Shown here piece by piece: positions 25,801 through 32,732 of a stretch of DNA of 64,000 bases. The notes under the pieces were generated by a model, which had not been told where the DNA came from, did not search any database, and was given only the letters and a program-made list of their open reading frames with translations. The translations under genes were made by a program, and so were the position numbers. Within the stretch, counting starts at the first letter, position 1, and each line of letters starts with the position of its first letter. The stretch is from contig NZ_JACNML010000005.1 of NCBI RefSeq assembly GCF_020005365.1, forward strand, positions 124,001 to 188,000, in the 5' to 3' direction. The stretch is from Kangiella shandongensis (lineage in GTDB: Bacteria; Pseudomonadota; Gammaproteobacteria; Enterobacterales; Kangiellaceae).

Positions 25801-26080
25801 CAAAAACGAATTTCTTCCAGCTTACATACAATACGGAGTATCTAATCCAGTATCAGCAATAGCGTGCCAACTAGGGGTCCCAAGAGACTTTGCTAAAGGA
25901 ATCTCTGAGCAGTTTATAGCAGAGTATGGTGATATAGATAAAAATAATGCAAGTAAGATTCTTGAGTTTGTTAAAAACACCAAAAAAATTGACTTTGAGC
26001 ATATAAAACAAAACTCAAAACTAGAGGGGGTGTCAAAAGAATTGATAGAAAGAGCATACAAAAAATACTTAGGCCTTTAA
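22889..26080 (+). CDS. hamB: HamB-like superfamily 2 helicase of a Hachiman-like system
   Basis: A 1063-residue helicase. An N-terminal helical region (about 1-310) precedes the motor. Motif I is MPTSGGKT, motif II is VIDEAHN, the motif III region is LLSPFMPG, then SATTTVAQGMNFP, and motif VI is AGRAGRVG. A long helical C-terminal region (about 740-1063) follows. In Hachiman, HamB surveys DNA and releases HamA when it meets damage or invading DNA. The start overlaps hamA by 4 bases (ATGA). It is longer than the roughly 900 residues I recall for described HamB proteins. Confidence 0.85.
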   Translation: MNINIRDIFPDFKINESIKSLDHGLLQSAIYGEEISDEEIDNKQELLTVLRIEASNLLGDTGLEQFLIDIGRTNIIDREDQQKLFLGWELLLDSSLEFDSDLDLEDVLHLVISGYYSRNLSRLKSCIESSKVEYAIHSELIESKNKSWEERVKITTTCALLYIVSQSNYDEIRKTQNIIDELADIQEEYEGEWLQNFNLTRTKKAAEAAALYHIAYAVKITSDYLLTGIAKDSSDENVDFLAYLNVILNRADNYLAISDNFELLSWSKLVGGILLLLHRNSIWFRVDTTGNYIKSFIEELTDSDREGNIFSLLPSQQDVLKDRLLDPSPVAKVLQMPTSGGKTLMAELAILQTFQIFGDKTNIIYVVPTRALANQIRIQLTQDFSKLGLNVVAVGSAFEEDPFEDEIIGENNGIFIATYEKADMLLRTKVKWFEKMNLMVIDEAHNVSDGERGARLELLLANLINQCRELKYLLLSPFMPGALSVAEWLSRDIDKSMVVQTEWKPSRLLMGLPYFNAEDGKRKGNYNIRWEEPHNPFVKHGSTVLMENVFKNALGGSKKEQVIQLNETFKKFGTVLCMNPGSKAGCLETAKKVARGSRLIKSPGENLKLAIEFAKMEYGEQSSLVECLKNGVALHHSSISPEMKFLIELAVKTSDIRFLSATTTVAQGMNFPISTVIMQSAFINQRRGGRYLSNNEFWNIAGRAGRVGLSSKGYMIFANSRPNDEKVFESYLNIAKEEIESPLLEVFTELSGDFSYESIRMLYREKVTLRPFIQYLAHALVVYGPEKVTERLQIILQSSLADKQISNAAIKRNVRSLADEYLNNIKSKINFVKTADSVGLSNFSLTRLRHEINDSKHLKHGTENILNTGAEGFAELIGALGHLDEFDFEMKISEATFRTDLAGELVEKWVNGAVPKDMVDKYPESHKLDYDGKVFHAAEYIYKKVSQLLSWGAHSYASTLKYTKEDGENENKNEFLPAYIQYGVSNPVSAIACQLGVPRDFAKGISEQFIAEYGDIDKNNASKILEFVKNTKKIDFEHIKQNSKLEGVSKELIERAYKKYLGL

Positions 26081-26114
26081 GGTTTGATTAAAGTTTAGGA
26101 GTGAAGAGGTATTT

Positions 26115-26756
26115 ATGAGGGATAGAAAGTTATTAACGGTTTATGACGTAATTGTAGATAACTATAATATTGAGGAGATTGGAGAAGGTCATTATCTGCA
26201 TACGTTTACAACTAAGACAACAGGAAATAAATTTGAATACGAAGGGAAAAGTATTGAGATTGTTGAAGAGAATGAAAGGTATAATATAGGTTATGAAAAG
26301 ATAGGCGGAAGAAATATCATTGCATTACATTCATTGTCTAAAGTATCAAGCGTCAATAAAAACATTAGCTATAATTACGCAAAACAAATTGCATCTGAAG
26401 ATTTTAATATTAACAAGCAAAAAAATGATGACAGAGTTTCTCATAGTGCTAGCGATGGGTATTATTGGGGGAAAAAGTATGCATGGAGAGCGTACGGTGG
26501 AATCGTTATAGCAAAAGAAGCATTTTTCAATTATCTTGACGAAATTAATCACCCCTCAGTCAGCTGTATTACAGATGATCCAGATAAGCCCTTTGCAGGT
26601 AACGAGTCAATTGCATATAAAGATGAAGGATTGGAAGAAAAGCTGGATGCTCTTATTGAAACGGCAGAGAAAAGTGGAAAAAGATTTTACAAGTCGGAGT
26701 TGTACTCAAAAAAATTTATTATTAAAGGCATAAAAGCAATCACAGACAAGAAATAG
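26115..26756 (+). CDS. Unknown protein following the Hachiman-like genes
   Basis: A 213-residue soluble protein, 34 bases after hamB, with AGGAG and AGAGG upstream of its ATG. I recognise no family. Visible features are a polar beta-rich N-terminal half (residues 1-80), DGYYWGKKYAWRAYGG near the centre, and an acidic-then-basic helical C-terminus ending KGIKAITDKK. Its strand, spacing and AT content match hamAB, so it may be a third system component or an adjacent single-gene cargo. There is no known-function evidence. Confidence 0.72.
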   Translation: MRDRKLLTVYDVIVDNYNIEEIGEGHYLHTFTTKTTGNKFEYEGKSIEIVEENERYNIGYEKIGGRNIIALHSLSKVSSVNKNISYNYAKQIASEDFNINKQKNDDRVSHSASDGYYWGKKYAWRAYGGIVIAKEAFFNYLDEINHPSVSCITDDPDKPFAGNESIAYKDEGLEEKLDALIETAEKSGKRFYKSELYSKKFIIKGIKAITDKK

Positions 26757-26956
26757 TTCTGCACAGTAATATAGACACTTTAAAGAGTGCGCGTGGAAAT
26801 TCAGGGTTATGTTGATGCGTTACCACATTGTAATGGTACCACTCATTTACGAGGATACCCCAAAAGAAGCTCCGAAGGTGCTCCAGCTAACATCCCAAAC
26901 CCTACTGCTAAATTCACCTGCAATTATGCGCTTTTTTAGGTTTTAAGGAATAATTA

Positions 26957-27985
26957 GTGACCGATGACGAGCTACAGAAGCAATATAGAAAGCAAACTGA
27001 AGCTTTAGAAAGAAAAATGCTAGCCTCTAATGACAGTATAATTCAAGCTTTTAGGGAATATTGTGATTCGATAGGGGTTGAGGTTGAAAAAGGTGACTTC
27101 AATTTTGTTCAAACTATCGGAGTGTTGGCTAATAAACACAACCTCCTACTTAAGCTAGCCCCTGAGTTGGAAGTTGATAAAGATGGTCTTGTTAGCTGTA
27201 AACAGCTTGATAATCTATTCACAAAAGATAAATTTCTTGAAGGATATTATTTAGCTGAAAATTACATGATAATGGCTCATCCTGCTTTTAGGCGAGGCAT
27301 GAGTCGGCACAATAATTGGGCGCCCTGTTTCATAAACAAGTTTTGGGTACTTCAAGAATCAGAGATCGAGCTATATCTCGCATTAGATCTCGAACGGGTG
27401 AGGATAAACGTTAATGACTCAAGGTATATGGAGTTTGATACCTGGTATGGAGCCTTGTTCAGTGATGATATTGAGTCGATACCAGACGGTTCAACTTACC
27501 TTCGGTCTCCTATTGATACCCCACCACTAATAACCTCAACACTTTTTCGCAACGCTTATGCGCTAGACATTTATTGGAGCACCAAAGAAACGATAAAGAC
27601 ATTTCAAGCGCTAGAGTTCAAGCAAGACAACATAACCATAGAAAAAGATGGTGAGATATATCATCCTGTAAGATATATCCATGCTGAATACGATTTAAAG
27701 AAAGAGTATTTTAGGCATTTTGATGGAGCGATTCATTATTATAGGCCTGATGACTATTATCTGCGACGGGATAGTAATTTTAGGCACAATGAAAAAGGAA
27801 GTCGGTTGATTAAAGCAAAATCAGAAAAGCTATTTAAAATGAACGGTGTGGTCACTAAAGAGGTTTGGTCAATGTTTTCATCACACTTTTTTGCTAGTAA
27901 TCCTTTGGTGGTTGAATATTTAACGGGGGCTTATCCTAATCATGTTACAGAGCGGCTGAAGAGGCTTAGAGTGCGTACAACCTAA
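26957..27985 (+). CDS. Unknown 342-residue cargo protein
   Basis: It starts at GTG 26957 with AAGGA 8 bases upstream. It is a soluble, charged protein with an N-terminal helical stretch (residues 1-60), many aromatic residues (NNWAPCFINKFWVLQ, FDTWYGALF, RHFDGAIHYYRPDDYYLRRD) and a basic end RLKRLRVRTT. No signal peptide or membrane span is seen and I recognise no family. It is followed by a strong terminator, so it is probably a stand-alone transcript. About 200 bases without a gene separate it from the preceding gene. Confidence 0.72.
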   Translation: MTDDELQKQYRKQTEALERKMLASNDSIIQAFREYCDSIGVEVEKGDFNFVQTIGVLANKHNLLLKLAPELEVDKDGLVSCKQLDNLFTKDKFLEGYYLAENYMIMAHPAFRRGMSRHNNWAPCFINKFWVLQESEIELYLALDLERVRINVNDSRYMEFDTWYGALFSDDIESIPDGSTYLRSPIDTPPLITSTLFRNAYALDIYWSTKETIKTFQALEFKQDNITIEKDGEIYHPVRYIHAEYDLKKEYFRHFDGAIHYYRPDDYYLRRDSNFRHNEKGSRLIKAKSEKLFKMNGVVTKEVWSMFSSHFFASNPLVVEYLTGAYPNHVTERLKRLRVRTT

Positions 27986-28006
27986 AACATATCAATATCA
28001 AATAGT

Positions 28007-28036
28007 AAAAACCCCCGACTTTATGCCGGGGGTTTT
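28007..28036 (+). terminator. Rho-independent terminator after the 342-residue gene
   Basis: AAAACCCCCG pairs fully with CGGGGGTTTT around a 9-base loop. The A and T tracts on both sides make it usable from either strand, so it may also serve the convergent HAD gene. Confidence 0.85.
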
Positions 28037-28155
28037 AATGCTCTGAGTTTATTCTTGGTACAGTGTTAGAAAAGTACAAAACAATTGGTTACTGCTCCTA
28101 CATGCCAATTATTCTGGCATATTGAGACTATTCAAGCTGCTCTATTCAGACGGAA

Positions 28156-28599
28156 CTATAAATGCATGACGGTGATCTTTTGGATGATGTCTGACCATTT
28201 AGAGAGTTGCTTACTCCCAAAATGTAGCACTTGCCCCTCAAACGACTCTTGCCCCTTCCCATCAATGTTATCGTCAATTAGGATGCCGCCTTTAAGAAGG
28301 CCTTTGTTAGAGCAGATAATCAACCGTTCGGTAGCTTCGAAGCCTAAGTGATTCTCTACCCATAATCGTTTTTCAGTATAACTAAGAGGGTTCCGATTAG
28401 AAGGCGCTGTCAAAATATAAACGTCATGCTCTTGGCTTAACGCATTAAATGCATCAATAGCTCCATCTATGGGCTCAAGGTTCTCAAAGAATTGTGGCAA
28501 AGATTGAGGATAAGCCACATTGGGCTGATGGTTTTTTACCTCTGCAAAGGCTTTGTCATAATCGGCTAGAACGCCATCCATATCAATATAAATAATCAT
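28156..28599 (-). CDS. HAD-family 5'-nucleotidase / deoxyribonucleotidase-like protein
   Basis: A 147-residue HAD-fold phosphatase of the 5'(3')-deoxyribonucleotidase group. Motif I DMDGVLADYD holds both catalytic Asp residues, motif II is ILTAPSNRN, a lysine follows in CSNKGLLKGG, and the acidic motif is ILIDDNIDG. The family dephosphorylates (deoxy)nucleoside monophosphates. Phages and defence islands both carry such enzymes; whether this one affects nucleotide pools in defence is open. It is followed (18 bases upstream on the same strand) by a small unknown gene and may share its transcript. Confidence 0.82.
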   Translation of the reverse strand: MIIYIDMDGVLADYDKAFAEVKNHQPNVAYPQSLPQFFENLEPIDGAIDAFNALSQEHDVYILTAPSNRNPLSYTEKRLWVENHLGFEATERLIICSNKGLLKGGILIDDNIDGKGQESFEGQVLHFGSKQLSKWSDIIQKITVMHL

Positions 28600-28617
28600 T
28601 TCTTGCCTGCGAGTGAT

Positions 28618-28869
28618 TTACCGCTTAAGAGATAGTATTGTATCAAATCGTGACTGCTCAGGTTGAGTAAGTGAGCGGTAATTTAGTCTAAAACATTCTG
28701 TTCCAGCCCGAATCAGCTGTATGGATTCTAGCCTGTCCATATCCTGAGGTATCTGAGGGTTCATTTCCGAAATCTCGCCGTTTCGATGGTCGAGGATTTG
28801 AAGTTTAAGACCGCTGGGGTGCGATAGAGTTTTGCTTTGGGGTGAGTATGTCCATTCCATTTGATTCAT
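28618..28869 (-). CDS. Small unknown protein upstream of the HAD gene
   Basis: An 83-residue soluble protein (MNQMEWTYSPQSKTLSHPSG...) with no recognised domain, signal or membrane span. It is 18 bases ahead of the nucleotidase gene on the same strand, so the two are probably co-transcribed. Confidence 0.5.
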   Translation of the reverse strand: MNQMEWTYSPQSKTLSHPSGLKLQILDHRNGEISEMNPQIPQDMDRLESIQLIRAGTECFRLNYRSLTQPEQSRFDTILSLKR

Positions 28870-29169
28870 TGTGAATTCCTAAATCTAACCAGTGCTGAGA
28901 ATTTTAACACAGGGTTACGGTGAAACAGTGTTAGGCATCTGAAATTACGGGAAGTATTTCACAAAATATTATAGAGTGCGGCAATAAAACTTCGGCTTAA
29001 AGAGCTCGTTAGACCGACGAGCCTTCTATTGGTGCTTAACAGATGTAAATGAGGCTGGTAAGTGCAAAATAACCAATAATAGCTGTATTTGCACCTCTTA
29101 GGTCATGTGGTTGTCGGTAAATATGATTAATATAAAGAGTGAAACGGACTGTTTATAGGGGAAAAACAA
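28870..29169. other. 300-base gap without a recognised gene
   Basis: No supported coding sequence. It holds a short hairpin (GCTCGT...ACGAGC near 29001-29020) and an imperfect GTGCAAAATA/TATTTGCAC inverted repeat near 29060-29092. Both could be transcript structures. Confidence 0.4.
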
Positions 29170-29397
29170 CTATAAGTAAACGCCATGCTCAATAGCCAAC
29201 AATAAGTTTTTTACTTCTTCGTCATCAGAGTTTATTGGCGCTTGGTTGTTGAGTTTTTTGTGTGGCGATATAAGCCATATAATAGCAGCATCTTCTGAGC
29301 CCAGCGTTTCTTTGGCCATAGAAAATAAGTCAGGTTTACATTCTATTTTCTCCAGCAATAGAATGTATTTTTTCAATATCCTATCTAAATCACTCAT
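29170..29397 (-). CDS. Orphan Xre/MbcA/ParS-type antitoxin toxin-binding domain
   Basis: A 75-residue protein from the ATG at 29397, which has GAGGG upstream; the longer reading from 29430 adds eleven residues. The C-terminal half, with AAIIWLISPHKKLNNQAPI and VKNLLLAIEHGVYL, matches the DUF2384 toxin-binding domain of antitoxins paired with RES-domain toxins. The usual N-terminal Xre DNA-binding domain is missing, and no RES toxin gene is adjacent. It may be a lone decoy or immunity-like antitoxin, or a remnant. It is the last gene before the right end. Confidence 0.62.
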   Translation of the reverse strand: MSDLDRILKKYILLLEKIECKPDLFSMAKETLGSEDAAIIWLISPHKKLNNQAPINSDDEEVKNLLLAIEHGVYL

Positions 29398-29613
29398 GGT
29401 TTCGCCCTCACCTGCTTTACAGCAGAGCAATCGTAAGCTATAGCTCTGTGAGTCAATAAGGTTTGCGGTATAGCTACTGGGTTAACTTATTACCATTTAA
29501 GTTAACCACTCTAGAGTCAAATTTACAATGTTTGTTTGGGAGGGTATAACCAAGGAGCATTCCCATCCATGCTGTAGATGTAAAAGTCTGCTAATTTGGC
29601 ATTTTTTTGTCGT

Positions 29614-29672
29614 TATTCGCAAATAGCGCTAGTATTTTCTCATTTATCTATATTATTCTCATTTATCGATAG
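29614..29672. repeat. Right-end TnsB-type binding sites (three, compact)
   Basis: Three inverted copies of the left-end 19-bp site: 29654-29672, 29635-29653 and 29614-29632. The outer two abut directly and the third is 2 bases away. The dense packing resembles the Tn7 right end, although here it is the end away from tnsA. Confidence 0.85.
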
Positions 29673-30529
29673 AATTCACAGCCGCCGCCGATGAGTGCGG
29701 GCGCGGAGCAGGAGTGGTGTGGCGAGCGGTACTTGCGGCTAAAAAACTGACGGCTGTCGAAGCCAAGGTGACTCACTGAATAAATAGAAGCAGACTCTTT
29801 AGCTTCCGCTTCGCTCATCGACGAAAGAATCGTCGGCATGCGCGAAGCGAGCATGCTTTTACCCGTTCCCGGCGGGCCGATGAACATTAAATGGTGCTTG
29901 CCCGCCGCCGCGATCGTCATGGCGCGTTTAGCCGACTCCTGAGCGATAACGTCCGACATATCGACATCGAAGTTGTGACCATTGAGGTGAGTACCCGGCT
30001 CGCAGACCGAAAGCGACTGGTTTTGCGCCAGCGAAGCGCAAACGTCGAGCAGATGCTCCGCATGCAAAGCCTGGTTAGAAGGCACCAGCCCCGCTTCCGA
30101 AGCATTCTCTTTCGGCACGACCAAAGTCCTCTGCGCCTCGGTGCAGGATAGAGCTACAGGAAGAGTGCCTTTAACGGGTCTCAGCTCGCCAGTAAGTGCC
30201 AACTCACCGATAAACTCAAACTGAGATAGCTTTTCGGCAGGGATTTGCTCCGATGCGGCCAAGATACCGAGTGCAATGGGGAGATCGAAGCGTCCGCCGT
30301 CCTTGGGCAAATCCGCCGGCGCTAAATTAATGGTAATACGCCGCGCCGGAAACTCGAAATTTGAATTAATAATCGCACTGCGAACGCGATCCTTACTTTC
30401 CTTAACAGCAGCTTCCGGTAACCCCACAATATTTAAGCTCGGCAGGCCGTGCGAAAGGTGAACCTCGACCGTAACTAACGGCGCTTCAATGCCCATCCCA
30501 GCGCGTGAATAAACAATAGCAAGTGACAT
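29663..30529 (-). pseudogene. comM: comM (YifB family), N-terminal part, cut by the Tn7-like insertion
   Basis: Genuine comM sequence runs from 30529 to 29681; the reading then passes six codons into the transposon end to a stop at 29663. Present are the N-terminal ChlI-type domain (MSLAIVYSRAGMGIEAPLVTV, GLPEAAVKESKDRVR) and the AAA+ P-loop FIGPPGTGKSML (about residue 217). Walker B and everything after are at 6691-7367. AAGGA lies upstream of the ATG, inside the end of the integrase region. Confidence 0.93.
29681..29685. repeat. Target-site duplication, right copy (GCCGC)
   Basis: Partner of 7363-7367. It defines the right boundary of the transposon within a run of GGC glycine codons in comM. 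Confidence 0.92.
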
Positions 30530-30541
30530 AAATATCCTTTT

Positions 30542-31558
30542 TTACAGGTGGTCTAAAGGGCTTTTGACTGCATTAGCCCCTTTGTTCATAACATGACTGT
30601 ACGACGCACAGGGATGTGCGAGTGTCTTGGGAAGACAGGAGTCTGGAAAGACGATTTGGGTTGTCTCAACGTTCTTATGTCCGAGTAATTCTTGGACGGT
30701 ACGAATGTCATATCCATTTTCCAATAAGTGTGTAGCGAAAGAATGACGAAAGGCATGACTGGAAGCGTGTTTGGTTATATTCGCTGCGTGGAAGGCTTTA
30801 TTAATAACCTTTCCCACAGCCCTGGGATGTCTGTGATAGTGCCTAAGTGTTCCTGTAATTAAGTCAGGACTAAGGTTTTTTGATGCAAAGACATACTGCC
30901 AACCCCAATGAAAGTAGGCTTGGGGATATTTTTTGCCTAGTGCTTTAGGTAAGTGTACCCCGTTCCAGTTAGAGCTGGACTTTAAATCTTGGTACTCTAA
31001 CTTGCGAGAATCTAAATGGCTTCTGAGTAAACTAAAGGAAGTATCGGAAAGTAATGTGACGCGATCTTTATTACCTTTGCTTGAGCGAACGATAAGCGTA
31101 TGAGTATCAAAAGAGATATCTTTAACTCGAAGCCTTAATGCCTCAGAAATACGAAGACCACTACCATAAAGCAAAGAAGCTATAATTTTATAATCGCCGT
31201 GAAGGTGGCTGAAAATTCTAACAATTTCCTCTCGGCTAAAGACTGTTGGTAGTCGTTCAGGTTTTTTTGAGCGAGAAATAGAAGGTAAGTTACCTAATGG
31301 ATTACCGATAACGTTCTTATAAAGAAAAACTAAAGCATTGAGAGCTTGGTTTTGAGTATTGCGGCTGACATTTCGATCGACCGCCAAGTATGAAAGGTAA
31401 GAGCTGACATCCTTAGCAGATAAGTTCTGTGGGTGTTCAAGCTGATGAAAGCGAATAAAGTCTTTTATCCAGTAGAGATAACTCTTCTCGGTTTGAAAGC
31501 TGTAATGATTCGCTCTCATAATATTTCTAATGGAATTAATAAAAGGTGATTTTCCCAT
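30542..31558 (-). CDS. intI: Integron integrase (IntI-type), probably inactivated
   Basis: About 338 residues from the ATG at 31558 (GGAA upstream); the ATG at 31597 adds 13. It is a tyrosine recombinase with the integron-specific segment around HWGWQYVFAS and LRHYHRHPRAVGKVINKAF. Catalytic residues are Arg in SGLRISEAL, the HAFRH box, and His in ELLGHKNVETT. The tyrosine motif YSHVMNKG is separated from ETTQI by 17 extra residues encoded by a 51-bp insertion. Moving the nucleophile this way should harm or abolish catalysis. The gene ends 12 bases before comM on the same strand. Confidence 0.88.
   Translation of the reverse strand: MGKSPFINSIRNIMRANHYSFQTEKSYLYWIKDFIRFHQLEHPQNLSAKDVSSYLSYLAVDRNVSRNTQNQALNALVFLYKNVIGNPLGNLPSISRSKKPERLPTVFSREEIVRIFSHLHGDYKIIASLLYGSGLRISEALRLRVKDISFDTHTLIVRSSKGNKDRVTLLSDTSFSLLRSHLDSRKLEYQDLKSSSNWNGVHLPKALGKKYPQAYFHWGWQYVFASKNLSPDLITGTLRHYHRHPRAVGKVINKAFHAANITKHASSHAFRHSFATHLLENGYDIRTVQELLGHKNVETTQIVFPDSCLPKTLAHPCASYSHVMNKGANAVKSPLDHL
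30602..30652 (-). repeat. 51-bp in-frame insertion in intI, hairpin-rich
   Basis: It lies between the Ile and Tyr codons of what should read TTQIYSHV. It contains three small hairpins: GCAC...GTGC, GTCTT-GGG-AAGAC and GTCT-GGAA-AGAC. The structure and in-frame length suggest a short palindromic repeat element rather than integrase evolution. No second copy was noticed in this window. Confidence 0.6.
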
Positions 31559-31600
31559 GGCAAGTTCCGTTTGCTTGAAAAAATTTAGTGTAAACAAAAA

Positions 31601-31607
31601 GTTGAAC
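31601..31607 (+). other. Possible attI core site
   Basis: GTTGAAC fits the GTTRRRY crossover core and lies about 43 bases upstream of the integrase start, where attI is expected. Such 7-mers are common by chance, so this is tentative. Confidence 0.25.
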
Positions 31608-31620
31608 TCACTCTATAGTC

Positions 31621-31809
31621 ATGTACTATAAGGCTTGTAGGAGATCGGTACTAATAAACGACAAAAAAATCGCACGAAGATACGCCAATCGCTTAGGTTC
31701 GGTTTATAGGGGTATTTCCGAGCAAATGGAACATCAAAAATTAAAATCAATAAATTCAATGGGATACGAGCAATGCGCCGTATTCTTATGTTATATGGAT
31801 AAGAGATGA
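31621..31809 (+). CDS. Doubtful small ORF upstream of the zinc-ribbon gene
   Basis: 62 codons encoding a basic, Cys-containing peptide. It has no recognised domain and no clear ribosome-binding site. It overlaps the next start codon (ATGA), so it might be a coupled leader ORF, but it may equally be non-coding. Confidence 0.25.
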   Translation: MYYKACRRSVLINDKKIARRYANRLGSVYRGISEQMEHQKLKSINSMGYEQCAVFLCYMDKR

Positions 31810-32111
31810 ACAGGAAGTGCCCTCACTGTAAAGAACCCACAATTAGACTTTGGTCGCTACTCATTAAAAATGTGGAGTGCAGAAGTTGCAAATCCATCAT
31901 CGGAGCACACTGGCTACTAAACCCGTTGTATTATTGTCTAGGTTTCTTCGTCTGTCTTATGGTAACGTTTTATCTGATAAATTGGCTTAGCTTTTATTCA
32001 GCGATCCCAATTTTAGTCTTGTGGATACTATTTGAAATTTCTAGAGAGCTAGTAGTTCCTCTTGAAATTAAGCAGGGAAAAGCAAGCGTAGCCTCGAAAG
32101 AACTTAAGTGA
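31806..32111 (+). CDS. Small membrane protein with N-terminal zinc ribbon
   Basis: A 101-residue protein. CPHC and CRSC form a four-cysteine zinc ribbon in the first 30 residues. Two hydrophobic helices follow (about 38-60 and 63-83), then a polar tail. Small proteins like this are common in integron cassettes, and it is the first credible gene on the attI side of the integrase. Function unknown. Confidence 0.6.
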   Translation: MNRKCPHCKEPTIRLWSLLIKNVECRSCKSIIGAHWLLNPLYYCLGFFVCLMVTFYLINWLSFYSAIPILVLWILFEISRELVVPLEIKQGKASVASKELK

Positions 32112-32732
32112 TTTCGAGGTTTTGTTTATAGGTTCTCTCTGTCCTCGATTACGCGTTCGCTAATCGAGGCTACGTTCACTAGTGGTGCCAGGTTATGGCG
32201 AGGTTTGGGTGTTGGCTTGGTCTGTATGCATTTGCTTCGTATTTTCCGACCCCAATTAGAAAGGGATAGTTAGAGTAATAGCAAACCAAGTTTACTACGA
32301 AGGGAAGCAATGGGTTGGAGCAGAACCAAAAGGAAAATTTCAAAAAGTCATTTAGCTGAGTGGGGCAAGATGTTAGAGTCTAGCCCTTTACCACGTCAAA
32401 TTCAGGCTCGAGATGTGAAGGTCCTTTAACCAATAAAAATAGCTTGTCTCGGTTAAAGCAAAGCATATCACGTCGAAGAGAAAGAGATTATTGCAAATAT
32501 AGCGTTAGAAAACGGAAAGCTTTTCGTTAGGGAAATCCCAATTGGTTTTGTTCTACAATCACTTCAAAATTGAATGTGACGGTTTTTGAATAATAAGCGG
32601 TTAGCAGGGCGATGAAGCCTAGAAAATCTTTCATGGTTTTATCACCGCATAGATACCACCTGACTTGGCGTTACTTTCAGCTCAACCATAATTAATATTG
32701 TCAAGCGGAAACTATCTAATAGGGGAGTTATA
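32112..32732. other. 620-base region with no intact gene
   Basis: Only short, frame-broken readings are visible (for example a 39-codon ORF from the ATG near 32310). A perfect 9-bp stem, CCTCGATTA...TAATCGAGG, lies near 32141-32167. It lacks the paired RYYYAAC/GTTRRRY boxes of an attC site. The region may be decayed cassettes. Confidence 0.4.

Larger units (their letters stand above)
7368..29680. mobile_element. Tn7-like transposon in comM, 22,313 bp
   Basis: The boundaries come from the restored comM frame, the GCCGC duplication and terminal inverted repeats: the left end TGACAATTCTATCG matches the right end TGTGAATTCTATCG at 12 of 14 positions. It carries tnsA, tnsB, tnsC and tniQ at the left end, then a TnsE-like and an XseA-like gene, a T6SS payload cassette, a Hachiman-like defence operon and small genes. 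comM is a known landing site for Tn6022/AbaR-type elements. No Cas genes were seen. The cargo is visibly more AT-rich than the flanks. Confidence 0.93.

Noticed and set aside
28881-28935. Possible attC site (ATCTAAC ... GTTAGGC) in the transposon
   Set aside because: Both 7-mers fit the loose core consensus, but they pair poorly with each other and no inner L boxes pair. Probably chance.
7368-29680. CRISPR-associated transposon (CAST)
   Set aside because: TnsA, TnsB, TnsC and TniQ occur, but I see no Cas genes and no repeat-spacer array inside the element.
32141-32167. CCTCGATTA/TAATCGAGG stem as an attC site
   Set aside because: A perfect stem, but without the RYYYAAC/GTTRRRY boxes or the extrahelical-base pattern of attC.
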